Part shown: positions 13,101-24,366 of the stretch, one piece after another
Position numbering within the stretch: the first letter of the stretch is position 1
Layout: every line of letters begins with the position of its first letter
Source: Haematobia irritans
Taxonomy: Eukaryota > Arthropoda > Insecta > Diptera > Muscidae
Assembly: GCF_050003625.1 (NCBI RefSeq)
Contig: NC_134397.1
Location: 73,883,551-73,947,550 of the forward strand
Reading direction: 5' to 3'
DNA: 64,000 bases
Notes under the pieces: generated by a model
The model's database searches: none
What the model saw: the letters and a program-made list of their open reading frames with translations, nothing else
What the model was told of the DNA's origin: nothing
Position numbers and translations under genes: made by a program

Positions 13101-14842
13101 TTTTTCGATTTTTTGAGGGTGGTCACGAATTAAAGCCCTTTTCGCTCTAGGACGCTTAGTTTAGGAGATATGGCCAAAAGAAGTTTTTCATATAAAAATT
13201 TCAATTTTTTTAGGATTTGGGTGAATTTTTCGATTTTTTGAGGGTGGTCACGAATTATCGTCCTTTTCGCTCTAGGACGCTTAGTTTAGGAGATATGGCC
13301 AAAAGAAGTTTTTCATATAAAAATTTCAATTTTTTTAGGATTTGGGTGGATTTTTCGATTTTTTGAGGGTGGTCACGAATTAAAGCCCTTTTCGCTCTAG
13401 GACGCTTAGTTTAGGAGATATGGCCAAAAGAAGTTTTTCATATAAAAATTTAAATTTTTTTAGGATTTGGGTGGATTTTTCGATTTTTTGGGGGTGGTCA
13501 CGAATTAAAGCCCTTTTCGCTCTAGGACGCTTAGTTTAGGAGATATGACCAAAAGAAGTTTTTCATATAAAAATTTCAATTTTTTTAGGATTTGGGTGGA
13601 CTTTTCGATTTTTTGGGGGTGGTCACGAATTAAAGCCCTTTTCGCTCTAGGACGCTTAGTTTAGGAGATATGGCCAAAAGAAGTTTTTCATATAAAAATT
13701 TAAATTTTTTTAGGATTTGAGTGGATTTTTCGATTTTTTGGGGGTGGTCACGAATTATCGCCCTTTTCGCTCTAGGACGCTTAGTTTAGGAGATATGGCC
13801 AAAAGAAGTTTTTCATATAAAAATTTCAATTTTTTTAGGATTTGGGTGGATTTTTCGATTTTTTGGGGGTGGTCACGAATTAAAGCCCTTTTCGCTCTAG
13901 GACGCTTAGTTTAGGAGATATGGCCAAAAGAAGTTTTTCATATAAAAATTTAAATTTTTTTAGGATTTGAGTGGATTTTTCGATTTTTTGGGGGTGGTCA
14001 CGAATTATCGCCCTTTTCGCTCTAGGACGCTTAGTTTAGGAGATATGGCCAAAAGAAGTTTTTCATATAAAAATTTCAATTTTTTTAGGATTTGGGTGGA
14101 TTTTTCGATTTTTTGAGGGTGGTCACGAATTATCGTCCTTTTCGCTCTAGGACGCTTAGTTTAGGAGATATGGCCAAAAGAAGTTTTTCATATAAAAATT
14201 TCAATTTTTTTAGGATTTGGGTGGATTTTTCGATTTTTTGGGGGTGGTCACGAATTAAAGCCCTTTTCGCTCTAGGACGCTTAGTTTAGGAGATATGGCC
14301 AAACGAAGTTTTTCATATAAAAATTTCAATTTTTTTGGGATTGGGTGGATTTTTTGATTTTTTGGGGGTGGTCACGAATTAAAGCCCTTTTCGCTCTAGG
14401 ACGCTTAGTTTAGGAGATATGGCCAAAAGAAGTTTTTCATATAAAAATTTAAATTTTTTTTAGGATTTGAGTGGATTTTTCGATTTTTTGAGGGTGGTCA
14501 CGAATTATCGTCCTTTTCGCTCTAGGACGCTTAGTTTAGGAGATATGGCCAAAAGAAGCTTTTCATATAAAAATTTCAATTTTTTTAGGATTTGGGTGGA
14601 TTTTTCGATTTTTTGGGGGTGGTCACGAATTAAAGCCCTTTTCGCTCTAGGACGCTTAGTTTAGGAGATATGGCCAAAAGAAGTTTTTCATATAAAAATT
14701 TCAATTTTTTTAGGATTTGGGTGGATTTTTCGATTTTTTGGGGGTGGTCACGAATTAAAGCCCTTTTCGCTCTAGGACGCTTAGTTTAGGAGATATGGCC
14801 AAACGAAGTTTTTCATATAAAAATTTCAATTTTTTTAGGATT

Positions 14843-14850
14843 GGGTGGTC
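14843..14850 (+). repeat. Truncated monomer: 23-bp deletion between GGGTGG repeats
   Basis: AGGATTGGGTGG runs straight into TCACGAATT. The 23 bases that normally lie between the first GGGTGG and the second GGGTGG of the adjoining monomer are missing. One GGGTGG is kept, as expected for slippage or single-strand annealing between the two short direct repeats. A related 21-bp loss occurs at about 1369. Confidence 0.9.
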
Positions 14851-15869
14851 ACGAATTATCGTCCTTTTCGCTCTAGGACGCTTAGTTTAGGAGATATGGC
14901 CAAAAGAAGCTTTTCATATAAAAATTTCAATTTTTTTAGGATTTGGGTGGATTTTTCGATTTTTTGGGGGTGGTCACGAATTAAAGCCCTTTTCGCTCTA
15001 GGACGCTTAGTTTAGGAGATATGGCCAAACGAAGTTTTTCATATAAAAATTTCAATTTTTTTAGGATTGGGTGGATTTTTCGATTTTTTGGGGGTGGTCA
15101 CGAATTAAAGCCCTTTTCGCTCTAGGACGCTTAGTTTAGGAGATATGGCCAAAAGAAGTTTTTCATATAAAAATTTCAATTTTTTTAGGATTTGGGTGGA
15201 TTTTTCGATTTTTTGAGGGTGGTCACGAATTATCGTCCTTTTCGCTCTAGGACGCTTAGTTTAGGAGATATGGCCAAAAGAAGTTTTTCATATAAAAATT
15301 TCAATTTTTTTAGGATTTGGGTGGATTTTTCGATTTTTTGAGGGTGGTCACGAATTATCGTCCTTTTCGCTCTAGGACGCTTAGTTTAGGAGATATGGCC
15401 AAAAGAAGTTTTTCATATAAAAATTTCAATTTTTTTAGGATTTGGGTGGATTTTTCGATTTTTTGGGGGTGGTCACGAATTATCGCCCTTTTCGCTCTGG
15501 GACGCTTAGTTTAGGAGATATGGCCAAAAGAAGTTTTTCATATAAAAATTTCAATTTTTTTAGGATTTGGGTGGCTTTTTCGATTTTTTGAGGGTGGTCA
15601 CGAATTAAAGCCCTTTTCGCTCTAGGACGCTTAGTTTAGGAGATATGGCCAAAAGAAGTTTTTCATATAAAAATTTCAATTTTTTTAGGATTTGGGTGAA
15701 TTTTTCGATTTTTTGAGGGTGGTCACGAATTATCGTTCTTTTCGCTCTAGGACGCTTAGTTTAGGAGATATGGCCAAAAGAAGTTTTTCATATAAAAATT
15801 TCAATTTTTTTAGGATTTGGGTGGATTTTTCGATTTTTTGAGGGTGGTCACGAATTAAAGCCCTTTTCG

Positions 15870-17934
15870 CTCTAGGACGCTTAGTTTAGGAGATATGGCC
15901 AAAAGAAGTTTTTCATATAAAAATTTAATTTTTTTTAGGATTTGGGTGGATTTTTCGATTTTTTGGGGGTGGTCACGAATTAAAGCCCTTTTCGCTCTAG
16001 GACGCTTAGTTTAGGAGATATGACCAAAAGAAGTTTTTCATATAAAAATTTCAATTTTTTTAGGATTTGGGTGGATTTTTCGATTTTTTGGGGGTGGTCA
16101 CGAATTAAAGCCCTTTTCGCTCTAGGACGCTTAGTTTAGGAGATATGGCCAAAAGAAGTTTTTCATATAAAAATATAAATTTTTTTAGGATTTGAGTGGA
16201 TTTTTCGATTTTTTGGGGGTGGTCACGAATTATCGCCCTTTTCGCTCTAGGACGCTTAGTTTAGGAGATATGGCCAAAAGAAATTTTTCATATAAAAATT
16301 TCAAATTTTTTAGGATTTGGGTGGATTTTTCGATTTTTTGGGGGTGGTCACGAATTAAAGCCCTTTTCGCTCTAGGACGCTTAGTTTAGGAGATATGGCC
16401 AAAAGAAGTTTTTCATATAAAAATTTCAATTTTTTTAGGATTTGAGTGGATTTTTCGATTTTTTGGGGGTGGTCACGAATTATCGCCCTTTTCGCTCTAG
16501 GACGCTTAGTTTAGGAGATATGACCAAAAGAAGTTTTTCATATAAAAATTTCAATTTTTTTAGGATTTGGGTGGATTTTTCGATTTTTTGAGGGTGGTCA
16601 CGAATTATCGTCCTTTTCGCTCTAGGACGCTTAGTTTAGGAGATATGGCCAAAAGAAGTTTTTCATATAAAAATTTCAATTTTGTTAGGATTTGGGTGGA
16701 TTTTTCGATTTTTTGGGGGTGGTCACGAATTATCGTCCTCTTCGCTCTAGGACGCTTAGTTTAGGAGATATGGCCAAAAGAAGTTTTTCATATAAAAATT
16801 TCAATTTTTTTAGGATTTGGGTGGATTTTTCGATTTTTTGAGGGTGGTCACGAATTATCGTCCTTTTCGCTCTAGGACGCTTAGTTTAGGAGATATGGCC
16901 AAAAGAAGTTTTTCATATAAAAATTTCAATTTTTTTAGGATTTGGGTGGGTTTTTCGATTTTTTGAGGGTGGTCACGAATTATCGTCCTTTTCGCTCTAG
17001 GACGCTTAGTTTAGGAGATATGGCCAAAAGAAGTTTTTCATATAAAAATTTAAATTTTTTTAGGATTTGGGTGGATTTTTCGATTTTTTGGGGGTGGTCA
17101 CGAATTAAAGCCCTTTTCGCTCTAGGACGCTTAGTTTAGGAGATATGACCAAAAGAAGTTTTTCATATAAAAATTTCAATTTTTTTAGGATTTGGGTGGA
17201 TTTTTCGATTTTTGGGGGGTGGTCACGAATTAAAGCCCTTTTCGCTCTAGGACGCTTAGTTTAGGAGATATGGCCAAAAGAAGTTTTTCATATAAAAATT
17301 TAAATTTTTTTAGGATTTGAGTGGATTTTTCGATTTTTTGGGGGTGGTCACGAATTATCGCCCTTTTCGCTCTAGGACGCTTAGTTTAGGAGATATGGCC
17401 AAAAGAAATTTTTCATATAAAAATTTCAAATTTTTTAGGATTTGGGTGGATTTTTCGATTTTTTGGGGGTGGTCACGAATTAAAGCCCTTTTCGCTCTAG
17501 AACGCTTAGTTTAGGAGATATGGCCAAAAGAAGTTTTTCATATAAAAATTTCAATTTTTTTAGGATTTGAGTGGATTTTTCGATTTTTTGGGGGTGGTCA
17601 CGAATTATCGCCCTTTTCGCTCTAGGACGCTTAGTTTAGGAGATATGACCAAAAGAAGTTTTTCATATAAAAATTTCAATTTTTTTAGGATTTGGGTGGA
17701 TTTTTCGATTTTTTGAGGGTGGTCACGAATTATCGTCCTTTTCGCTCTAGGACGCTTAGTTTAGGAGATATGGCCAAAAGAAGTTTTTCATATAAAAATT
17801 TCAATTTTGTTAGGATTTGGGTGGATTTTTCGATTTTTTGGGGGTGGTCACGAATTATCGTCCTCTTCGCTCTAGGACGCTTAGTTTAGGAGATATGGCC
17901 AAAAGAAGTTTTTCATATAAAAATTTCAATTTTT
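15870..17934 (+). repeat. Nine-monomer tandem duplication, period 1125 bp
   Basis: The segment from about 15870 recurs 1125 bp downstream. Private markers present in both copies are GAAATTTTTC near 16281 and 17406, TTTCAAATTTT near 16300 and 17425, TTTTGTTAGG near 16682 and 17807, and TCCTCTTCG near 16737 and 17862. Differences include an A at 16175 where the second copy has T, and TTTGGGGGG near 17215. The match ends at about 17934, so the second copy is cut short relative to the full period. Confidence 0.85.
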
Positions 17935-18530
17935 TGAGGATTTGGGTGGATTTTTCGATTTTTTGAGGGTGGTCACGAATTAAAGCCCTTTTCGCTCTAG
18001 GACGCTTAGTTTAGGAGATATGGCCAAAAGAAGTTTTTCATATAAAAATTTCAATTTTTTTAGGATTTGGGTGGATTTTTTGATTTTTTGGGGGTGGTCA
18101 CGAAATAAAGCCCTTTTCGCTCTAGGACGCTTAGTTTAGGAGATATGGCCAAAAGAAGTTTTTCATATAAAAATTTCAATTTTTTTAGGATTTGGGTGGA
18201 TTTTTCGATTTTTTGAGGGTGGTCACGAATTATCGTCCTTTTCGCTCTAGGACGCTTAGTTTAGGAGATATGGCCAAAAGAAGTTTTTCATATAAAAATT
18301 TCAATTTTTTTAGGATTTGGGTGGATTTTTCGATTTTTTGAGGGTGGTCACGAATTATCGTCCTTTTCGCTCTAGGACGCTTAGTTTAGGAGATATGGCC
18401 AAAAGAAGTTTTTCATATAAAAATTTCAATTTTTTTAGGATTTGGGTGGGTTTTTCGATTTTTTGAGGGTGGTCACGAATTATCGTCCTTTTCGCTCTAG
18501 GACGCTTAGTTTAGGAGATATGGCCAAAAG

Positions 18531-18585
18531 AAGTTTTTCATATAAAAATTTCAATTTTTTTAGGATTTGGGTGGATTTTTCGAAG
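18531..18585 (+). repeat. 55-bp monomer fragment
   Basis: GGATTTTTCGA joins AGAAGTTTTTCAT at about 18583, so only 55 bp separate two successive AAGTTTTTCAT elements instead of 125. About 70 bp are missing, including the TGGTCACG, CTCTAGG and ATATGGCC elements. The short GA-rich overlap at the join is compatible with microhomology-mediated deletion. Confidence 0.9.
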
Positions 18586-18741
18586 AAGTTTTTCATATAA
18601 AAATTTCAATTTTTTTAGGATTTGGGTGGATTTTTCGATTTTTTGAGGGTGGTCACGAATTAAAGCCCTTTTCGCTCTAGGACGCTTAGTTTAGGAGATA
18701 TGGCCAAAAGAAGTTTTTCATATAAAAATTTCAATTTTTTT

Positions 18742-19490
18742 AGGATTTGGGTGAATTTTTCGATTTTTTGAGGGTGGTCACGAATTATCGTCCTTTTCGC
18801 TCTAGGACGCCTAGTTTAGGAGATATGGCCAAAAGAAGTTTTTCATATAAAAATTTCAATTTTTTAGGATTTGGGTGGATTTTTCAATTTTTTGGGGGTG
18901 GTCACGAATTATCGTCCTTTTCGCTCTAGGACGCTTAGTTTAGGAGATATGACCAAAAGAAGTTTTTCATATAAAAATTTCAATTTTTTTAGGATTTGGG
19001 TGGATTTTTCGATTTTTTGGGGGTGGTCACGAATTAAAGCCCTTTTCGCTCTAGGACGCTTAGTTTAGGAGATATGGCCAAAAGAAGTTTTTCATATAAA
19101 AATTTCCATTTTTTTAGGATTTGAGTGGATTTTTCGATTTTTTTGGGGGTGGTCACGAATTAAAGCCCTTTTCGCTCTAGGACGCTTAGTTTAGGAGATA
19201 TGGCCAAAAGAAGTTTTTCATATAAAAATTTCAATTTTTTAGGATTTGGGTGAATTTTTCGATTTTTTGAGGGTGGTCACGAATTATCGTCCTTTTCGCT
19301 CTAGGACGCTTAGTTTAGGAGATATGGCCAAAAGAAGTTTTTCATATAAAAATTTCAATTTTTTAGGATTTGGGTGGATTTTTCAATTTTTTGGGGGTGG
19401 TCACGAATTATCGTCCTTTTCGCTCTAGGACGCTTAGTTTAGGAGATATGACCAAAAGAAGTTTTTCATATAAAAATTTCAATTTTTTTA
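18742..19490 (+). repeat. Four-monomer repeat, period 499 bp
   Basis: A block opening with GGGTGAATTT and continuing into a TTTTCAATTTTTTGG monomer recurs 499 bp later (18742 and 19241). The two copies differ at CCTAG versus CTTAG near 18810 and diverge by about 19497. A third TTTTCAATTTTTTGG monomer, 500 bp further on at 19883, suggests the same exchange was repeated. The period is one short of 4 x 125 because of a shortened T run. Confidence 0.75.
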
Positions 19491-20776
19491 GGATTTGGTT
19501 GGATTTTTCGATTTTTTGGGGGTGGTCACGAATTATCGCCCTTTTCGCTCTAGGACGCTTAGTTTAGGAGATATGGCCAAAAGAAGTTTTTCATATAAAA
19601 ATTTCAATTTTTTTAGGATTTGGGTGGATTTTTCGATTTTTTTGAGGGTGGTCACGAATTAAAGCCCTTTTCGCTCTAGGACGCTTAGGTTAGGAGATAT
19701 GGCCAAAAGAAATTTTTCATATAAAAATTTCCATTTTTTTAGGATTTGAGTGGATTTTTCGATTTTTTGGGGGTGGTCACGAATTAAAGCCCTTTTCGCT
19801 CTAGGACGCTTAGTTTAGGAGATATGGCCAAAAGAAGTTTTTCATATAAAAATTTCAATTTTTTAGGATTTGGGTGGATTTTTCAATTTTTTGGGGGTGG
19901 TCACGAATTATCGTCCTTTTCGCTCTAGGACGCTTAGTTTAGGAGATATGGTCAAAAGAAGTTTTTCATATAAAAATTTAAATTTTTTTAGGATTTGGGT
20001 GGATTTTTCGATTTTTTGGGGGTGGTCACGAATTATCGTCCTTTTCGCTCTAGGACGCTTAGTTTAGGAGATATGGCCAAAAGAAGTTTTTCATATAAAA
20101 ATTTCAATCTTTTTAGGATTTGGGTGGATTTTTCGATTTTTTTGGGGGTGGTCACGAATTATCGTCCTTTTCGCTCTAGGACGCTTAGTTTAGGAGATAT
20201 GGCCAAAAGAAGTTTTTCATATAAAAATTTCAATTTTTTTAGGATTTGGTTCGATTTTTCGATTTTTTGGGGGTGGTCACGAATTATCGTCCTTTTCGCT
20301 CTAGGACGCTTAGTTTAGGAGATATGGCCAAAAGAAGTTTTTCATATAAAATTTCAATTTTTTTAGGATTTGGGTGGATTTTTCGATTTTTTGATTGTGG
20401 TCACGAATTATCGTCCTTTTCGCTCTAGGACGCTTAGTTTAGGAGATATGACCAAAAGAAGTTTTTCATATAAAAATTTCAATTTTTTTAGGATTTGGGT
20501 GGATTTTTCGATTTTTTGAGGGTGGTCACGAATTATCGTCCTTTTCGCTCTAGGACGCTTAGTTTAGGAGATATGGCCAAAAGAAGTTTTTCATATAAAA
20601 TTTCAATTTTTTTAGGATTTGGGTGGATTTTTCGATTTTTTGAGGGTGGTCACGAATTATCGTCCTTTTCGCTCTAGGACGCTTAGTTTAGGAGATATGG
20701 CCAAAAGAAGTTTTTCATATAAAAATTTCAATTTTTTAGGATTTGGGTGGATTTTTCGATTTTTTGGGGGTGGTCA

Positions 20777-20803
20777 CGAATTATCGTCCTTTTCGCTCTA
20801 GGA
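20777..20803 (+). repeat. 27-bp partial unit (duplicated CGAATT-to-CTCTAGGA segment)
   Basis: Two CGAATTA elements lie only 27 bp apart: CTCTAGGACG runs directly into AATTAAAGCCC at about 20804. The join lies at a shared ACGA. The upstream partial unit is ATCGTCC class and the downstream one AAAGCCC class, so the event combined two monomer classes. Confidence 0.9.
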
Positions 20804-21524
20804 CGAATTAAAGCCCTTTTCGCTCTAGGACGCTTAGTTTAGGAGATATGGCCAAAAGAAGTTTTTCATATAAAAATTTAAATTTTTTTAGGATTTGGGT
20901 GGATTTTTCGATTTTTTGAGGGTGGTCACGAATTATCGTCCTTTTCGCTCTAGGACGCTTAGTTTAGGAGATATGACCAAAAGAAGTTTTTCATATAAAA
21001 ATTTAAATTTTTTTAGGATTTGGGTGGATTTTTCGATTTGTTGGGGGTGGTCACGAATTAAAGCCCTTTTCGCTCTAGGACGCTTAGTTTAGGAGATATG
21101 GCCAAAAGAAGTTTTTCATATAAAAATTTCAATTTTTTAGGATTTGGGTGGATTTTTCAATTTTTTGGGGGTGGTCACGAATTATCGTCCTTTTCGCTCT
21201 AGGACGCTTAGTTTAGGAGATATGGCCAAAAGAAGTTTTTCATATAAAAATTTAAATTTTTTTAGGATTTGGGTGGATTTTTCGATTTTTTGGGGGTGGT
21301 CACGAATTATCGTCCTTTTCGCTCTAGGGCGCTTAGTTTAGGAGATATGGCCAAAAGAAGTTTTTCATATAAAAATTTCAATCTTTTTAGGATTTGGTTC
21401 GATTTTTCGATTTTTTGGGGGTGGTCACGAATTATCGTCCTTTTCGCTCTAGGACGCCTAGTTTAGGAGATATGACCAAAAGAAGTTTTTCATATAAAAA
21501 TGTCAATTTTTTTAGGATTTGGGT

Positions 21525-21540
21525 GGATTTTTTGAGGGTG
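21525..21540 (+). repeat. 8-bp deletion variant (also near 23610)
   Basis: GGGTGGATTTTTTGAGGG replaces the usual form in which TTTTTCGATTTTTT separates GGA and GAGGG, a loss of 8 bp that removes one CpG. The same monomer also has AAAATGTCAATT. Both changes recur together near 23583-23620, so the two monomers share an ancestor although they lie about 2.1 kb apart and their neighbours differ. Confidence 0.85.
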
Positions 21541-22024
21541 GTCACGAATTATCGTCCTTTTCGCTCTAGGACGCTTAGTTTAGGAGATATGACCAAAAGA
21601 AGTTTTTCATATAAAAATTTAAATTTTTTTAGGATTTGGGTGGATTTTTCGATTTTTTGAGGGTGGTCACGAATTATCGTCCTTTTCGCTCTAGGACGCT
21701 TAGTTTAGGAGATATGGCCAAAAGAAGTTTTTCATATAAAAATTTCAATTTTTTAGGATTTGGGTGGATTTTTCGATTTTTTGGGGGTGGTCACGAATTA
21801 TCGTCCTTTTCGCTCTAGGACGCTTAGTTTAGGAGATATGGCCAAAAGAAGTTTTTCATATAAAAATTTCAATTTTTTTAGGATTTGGGTGGATTTTTCG
21901 ATTTTTTGGGGGTGGTCACGAATTATCGTCCTTTTCGCTCTAGGACGCTTAGTTTAGGAGATATGGCCAAAAGAAGTTTTTCATATAAAAATTTCAATCT
22001 TTTTAGGATTTGGGTGGATTTTTC

Positions 22025-22037
22025 GATTTTTTTTTTT
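22025..22037 (+). repeat. Expanded T run in a monomer
   Basis: The T run after TTTTCGA is about twice its usual six bases and is followed by GGGGTGG. It is the longest homopolymer I noticed in the window. It could be real slippage or a sequencing or consensus error, since homopolymers are a weak point of long-read data. Confidence 0.8.
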
Positions 22038-22257
22038 GGGGTGGTCACGAATTATTGTCCTTTTCGCTCTAGGACGCTTAGTTTAGGAGATATGGCCAAA
22101 AGAAGTTTTTCATATAAAAATTTCAATTTTTTTAGGATGGGTGGATTTTTCGATTTTTTTGGGGGTGGTCACGAATTATCGTCCTTTTCGCTCTAAGACG
22201 CTTAGTTTAGGAGATATGACTAAAAGAAGTTTTTCATATAAAAATTTAAATTTTTTT

Positions 22258-23391
22258 AGGATTTGGGTGGATTTTTTGATTTTTTGGGGGTGGTCACGAA
22301 TTATCGTCCTTTTCGCTCTAGGACGCTTAGTTTAGGAGATATGGCCAAAAGAAGTTTTTCATATAAAAATTTCAATTTTTTAGGATTTGGGTGGATTTTC
22401 CGATTTTTTGAGGGTGGTCACGAATTATCGTCCTTTTCTTAGTTTAGGAGATATGGCCAAAAGAAGTTTTTCATATCAAAATTTCAATTTTTTTTAGGAT
22501 TTGGGTGGATTTTTCGATTTTTTGGGGGTGGTCACGAATTATCGTCCTTTTCGCTCTAGGACGCTTAGTTTAGGAGATATGGCCAAAAGAAGTTTTTCAT
22601 ATAAAAATTTCAATTTTTGTAGGATTTGGGTGGATTTTTCGATTTTTTGGGGGTGGTCACGAATTATAGTCCTTTTCGCTCTAGGACGCTTAGTTTAGGA
22701 GATATGGCCAAAAGAAGTTTTTCATATAAAAATTTCAATTTTTTTAGGATTTGGGTGGATTTTTCGATTTTTTGAGGGTGGTCACGAATTATCGTCCTTT
22801 TCTTAGTTTAGGAGATATGGCCAAAAGAAGTTTTTCATATAAAAATTTCAATTTTTTAGGATTTGGGTGGATTTTTTGATTTTTTGGGGGTGGTCACGAA
22901 TTATCGTCCATTTCGCTCTAGGACGCTTAGTTTAGGAGATATGGCCAAAAGAAGTTTTTCATATAAAAATTTCAATTTTTTAGGATTTGGGTGGATTTTC
23001 CGATTTTTTGAGGGTGGTCACGAATTATCGTCCTTTTCTTAGTTTAGGAGATATGGCCAAAAGAAGTTTTTCATATCAAAATTTCAATTTTTTTTAGGAT
23101 TTGGGTGGATTTTTCGATTTTTTGGGGGTGGTCACGAATTATCGTCCTTTTCGCTCTAGGACGCTTAGTTTAGGAGATATGGCCAAAAGAAGTTTTTCAT
23201 ATAAAAATTTCAATTTTTGTAGGATTTGGGTGGATTTTTCGATTTTTTGGGGGTGGTCACGAATTATAGTCCTTTTCGCTCTAGGACGCTTAGTTTAGGA
23301 GATATGGCCAAAAGAAGTTTTTCATATAAAAATTTCAATTTTTTTAGGATTTGGGTGGATTTTTCGATTTTTTGAGGGTGGTCACGAATTA
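22258..23391 (+). repeat. Tandem duplication, period 600 bp
   Basis: 22258-22791 matches 22858-23391 with one difference noticed (a T near 22910 replaced by A in TCGTCCA). Shared private markers are the 12-bp deletion at TCCTTTTCTTAG, TTTTCCGATT, CATATCAAAATTT, TTTTTGTAGG and GAATTATAGTCC. The period is 600 rather than 625 because two monomers carry the 12-bp deletion and one has a short T run. Confidence 0.9.
22432..22445 (+). repeat. 12-bp deletion variant of the monomer
   Basis: TCCTTTTC joins TTAGTTTAG directly, so the 12-base CpG-containing segment GCTCTAGGACGC is missing. The same deletion is seen near 22803 and 23038. It has therefore been amplified locally, with copies about 365 and 235 bp apart. 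I found no example outside 22.4-23.1 kb. Confidence 0.9.
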
Positions 23392-24366
23392 AAGCCCTTT
23401 TCGCTCTAGGACGCTTAGTTTAGGAGATATGGCCAAAAGAAGTTGTTCATATAAAAATTTCAATTTTTTTAGGATTTCGTTGGATTTTTCGATTTTTTGG
23501 GGGTGGTCACGAATTATCGTCCTTTTCGCTCTAGGACGCTTAGTTTAGGAGATATGGCCAAAAGAAGTTTTTCATATAAAAATGTCAATTTTTTTAGGAT
23601 TTGGGTGGATTTTTTGAGGGTGGTCACGAATTATCGTCCTTTTCGCTCTAGGACGCTTAGTTTAGGAGATATGGCCAAAAGAAGTTTTTCATATAAAAAT
23701 TTCAATTTTTTTAGGATTTGGGTGGATTTTTCGATTTTTTGGGGGTGGTCACGAATTAAAGCCCTTTTCGCTCTAGGACGCTTAGTTTAAGAGATATGGC
23801 CAAAAGAAGTTTTTCATATAAAAATTTCAATTTTTTTAGGATTTGGGTGGATTTTTCGATTTTTTGAGGGTGGTCACGAATTAAAGCCCTTTTCGCTCTA
23901 GGACGCTTAGTTTAGGAGATATGGCCAAAAGAAGTTTTTCATATAAAAATTTCAATTTTTTTAGGATTTGGGTGGATTTTTCGATTTTTTGAGGGTGGTC
24001 ACGAATTAAAGCCCTTTTCGCTCTAGGACGCTTAGTTTAGGAGATATGGCCAAAAGAAGTTTTCATATAAAAATTTCAATTTTTTTAGGATTTGGGTGGA
24101 TTTTTCGATTTTTTGAGGGTGGTCACGAATTATCGTCCTTTTCGCTCTAGGACGCTTAGTTTAGGAGATATGACCAAAAGAAGTTTTTCATATAAAAATT
24201 TCATTTTTTTTAGGATTTGGGTGGATTTTTCGATTTTTTGAGGGTGGTCACGAATTATCGTCCTTTTCGCTCTAGGTCGCTTAGTTTAGGAGATATGGCC
24301 AAAAGAAGTTTTTCATATAAAAATTTCAATTTTTTTAGGATTTGAGTGGATTTTTCGATTTTTTGG

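Larger units (their letters stand above)
10105..18530 (+). repeat. Mosaic segment opening with a decayed third copy of repeat A
   Basis: The CATGAATT monomer at 10105 starts a third copy. It tracks copy 2 at an offset of 4500 to about 10510, then at 4625 (one extra monomer) to about 11490, then at about 3873 from near 11940, meaning several monomers are missing. The GACATGG, CATATGAAA, TTATAA-ATTT and AAGCTTTTC markers appear in the expected order, but the CCAAGAGAAG monomer is absent. Downstream, the 12218-12590 block recurs at 14467-14839, and roughly 12770-14255 recurs 2475 bp later at 15245-16730 with several differences. The mosaic fits repeated unequal exchange. Confidence 0.75.
18531..24366 (+). 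repeat. Heterogeneous, indel-rich zone of the array
   Basis: Monomers here carry more private changes than elsewhere: short T runs before AGG (units of 124 bp), the TTTTCAATTTTTTGG variant near 18884, 19383, 19883 and 21158, 8-bp and 12-bp deletions, a long T run at 22025-22037, AGGATGGGTGG near 22133, and monomer fragments of 55 and 27 bp. Only short higher-order repeats are visible (about 499, 600 and 250 bp). The zone lies between the more homogeneous 1-18 kb and 24-37 kb blocks and looks like an older or less often homogenised stretch. Confidence 0.8.

Noticed and set aside
19995..20318. Longer reading frame of 107 codons (another at 38025-38348; 88-103 codons near 21394, 21885 and 23497)
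   Set aside because: Each spans a monomer whose length changed (126 bp, or shortened by the 8-bp deletion), which happens to restore the frame for one more unit. These are indel by-products, not genes.
22025..22037. Long T run as a regulatory or terminator element
   Set aside because: It is a single expanded homopolymer in one monomer with no hairpin upstream; slippage or a sequencing error is the simpler explanation.
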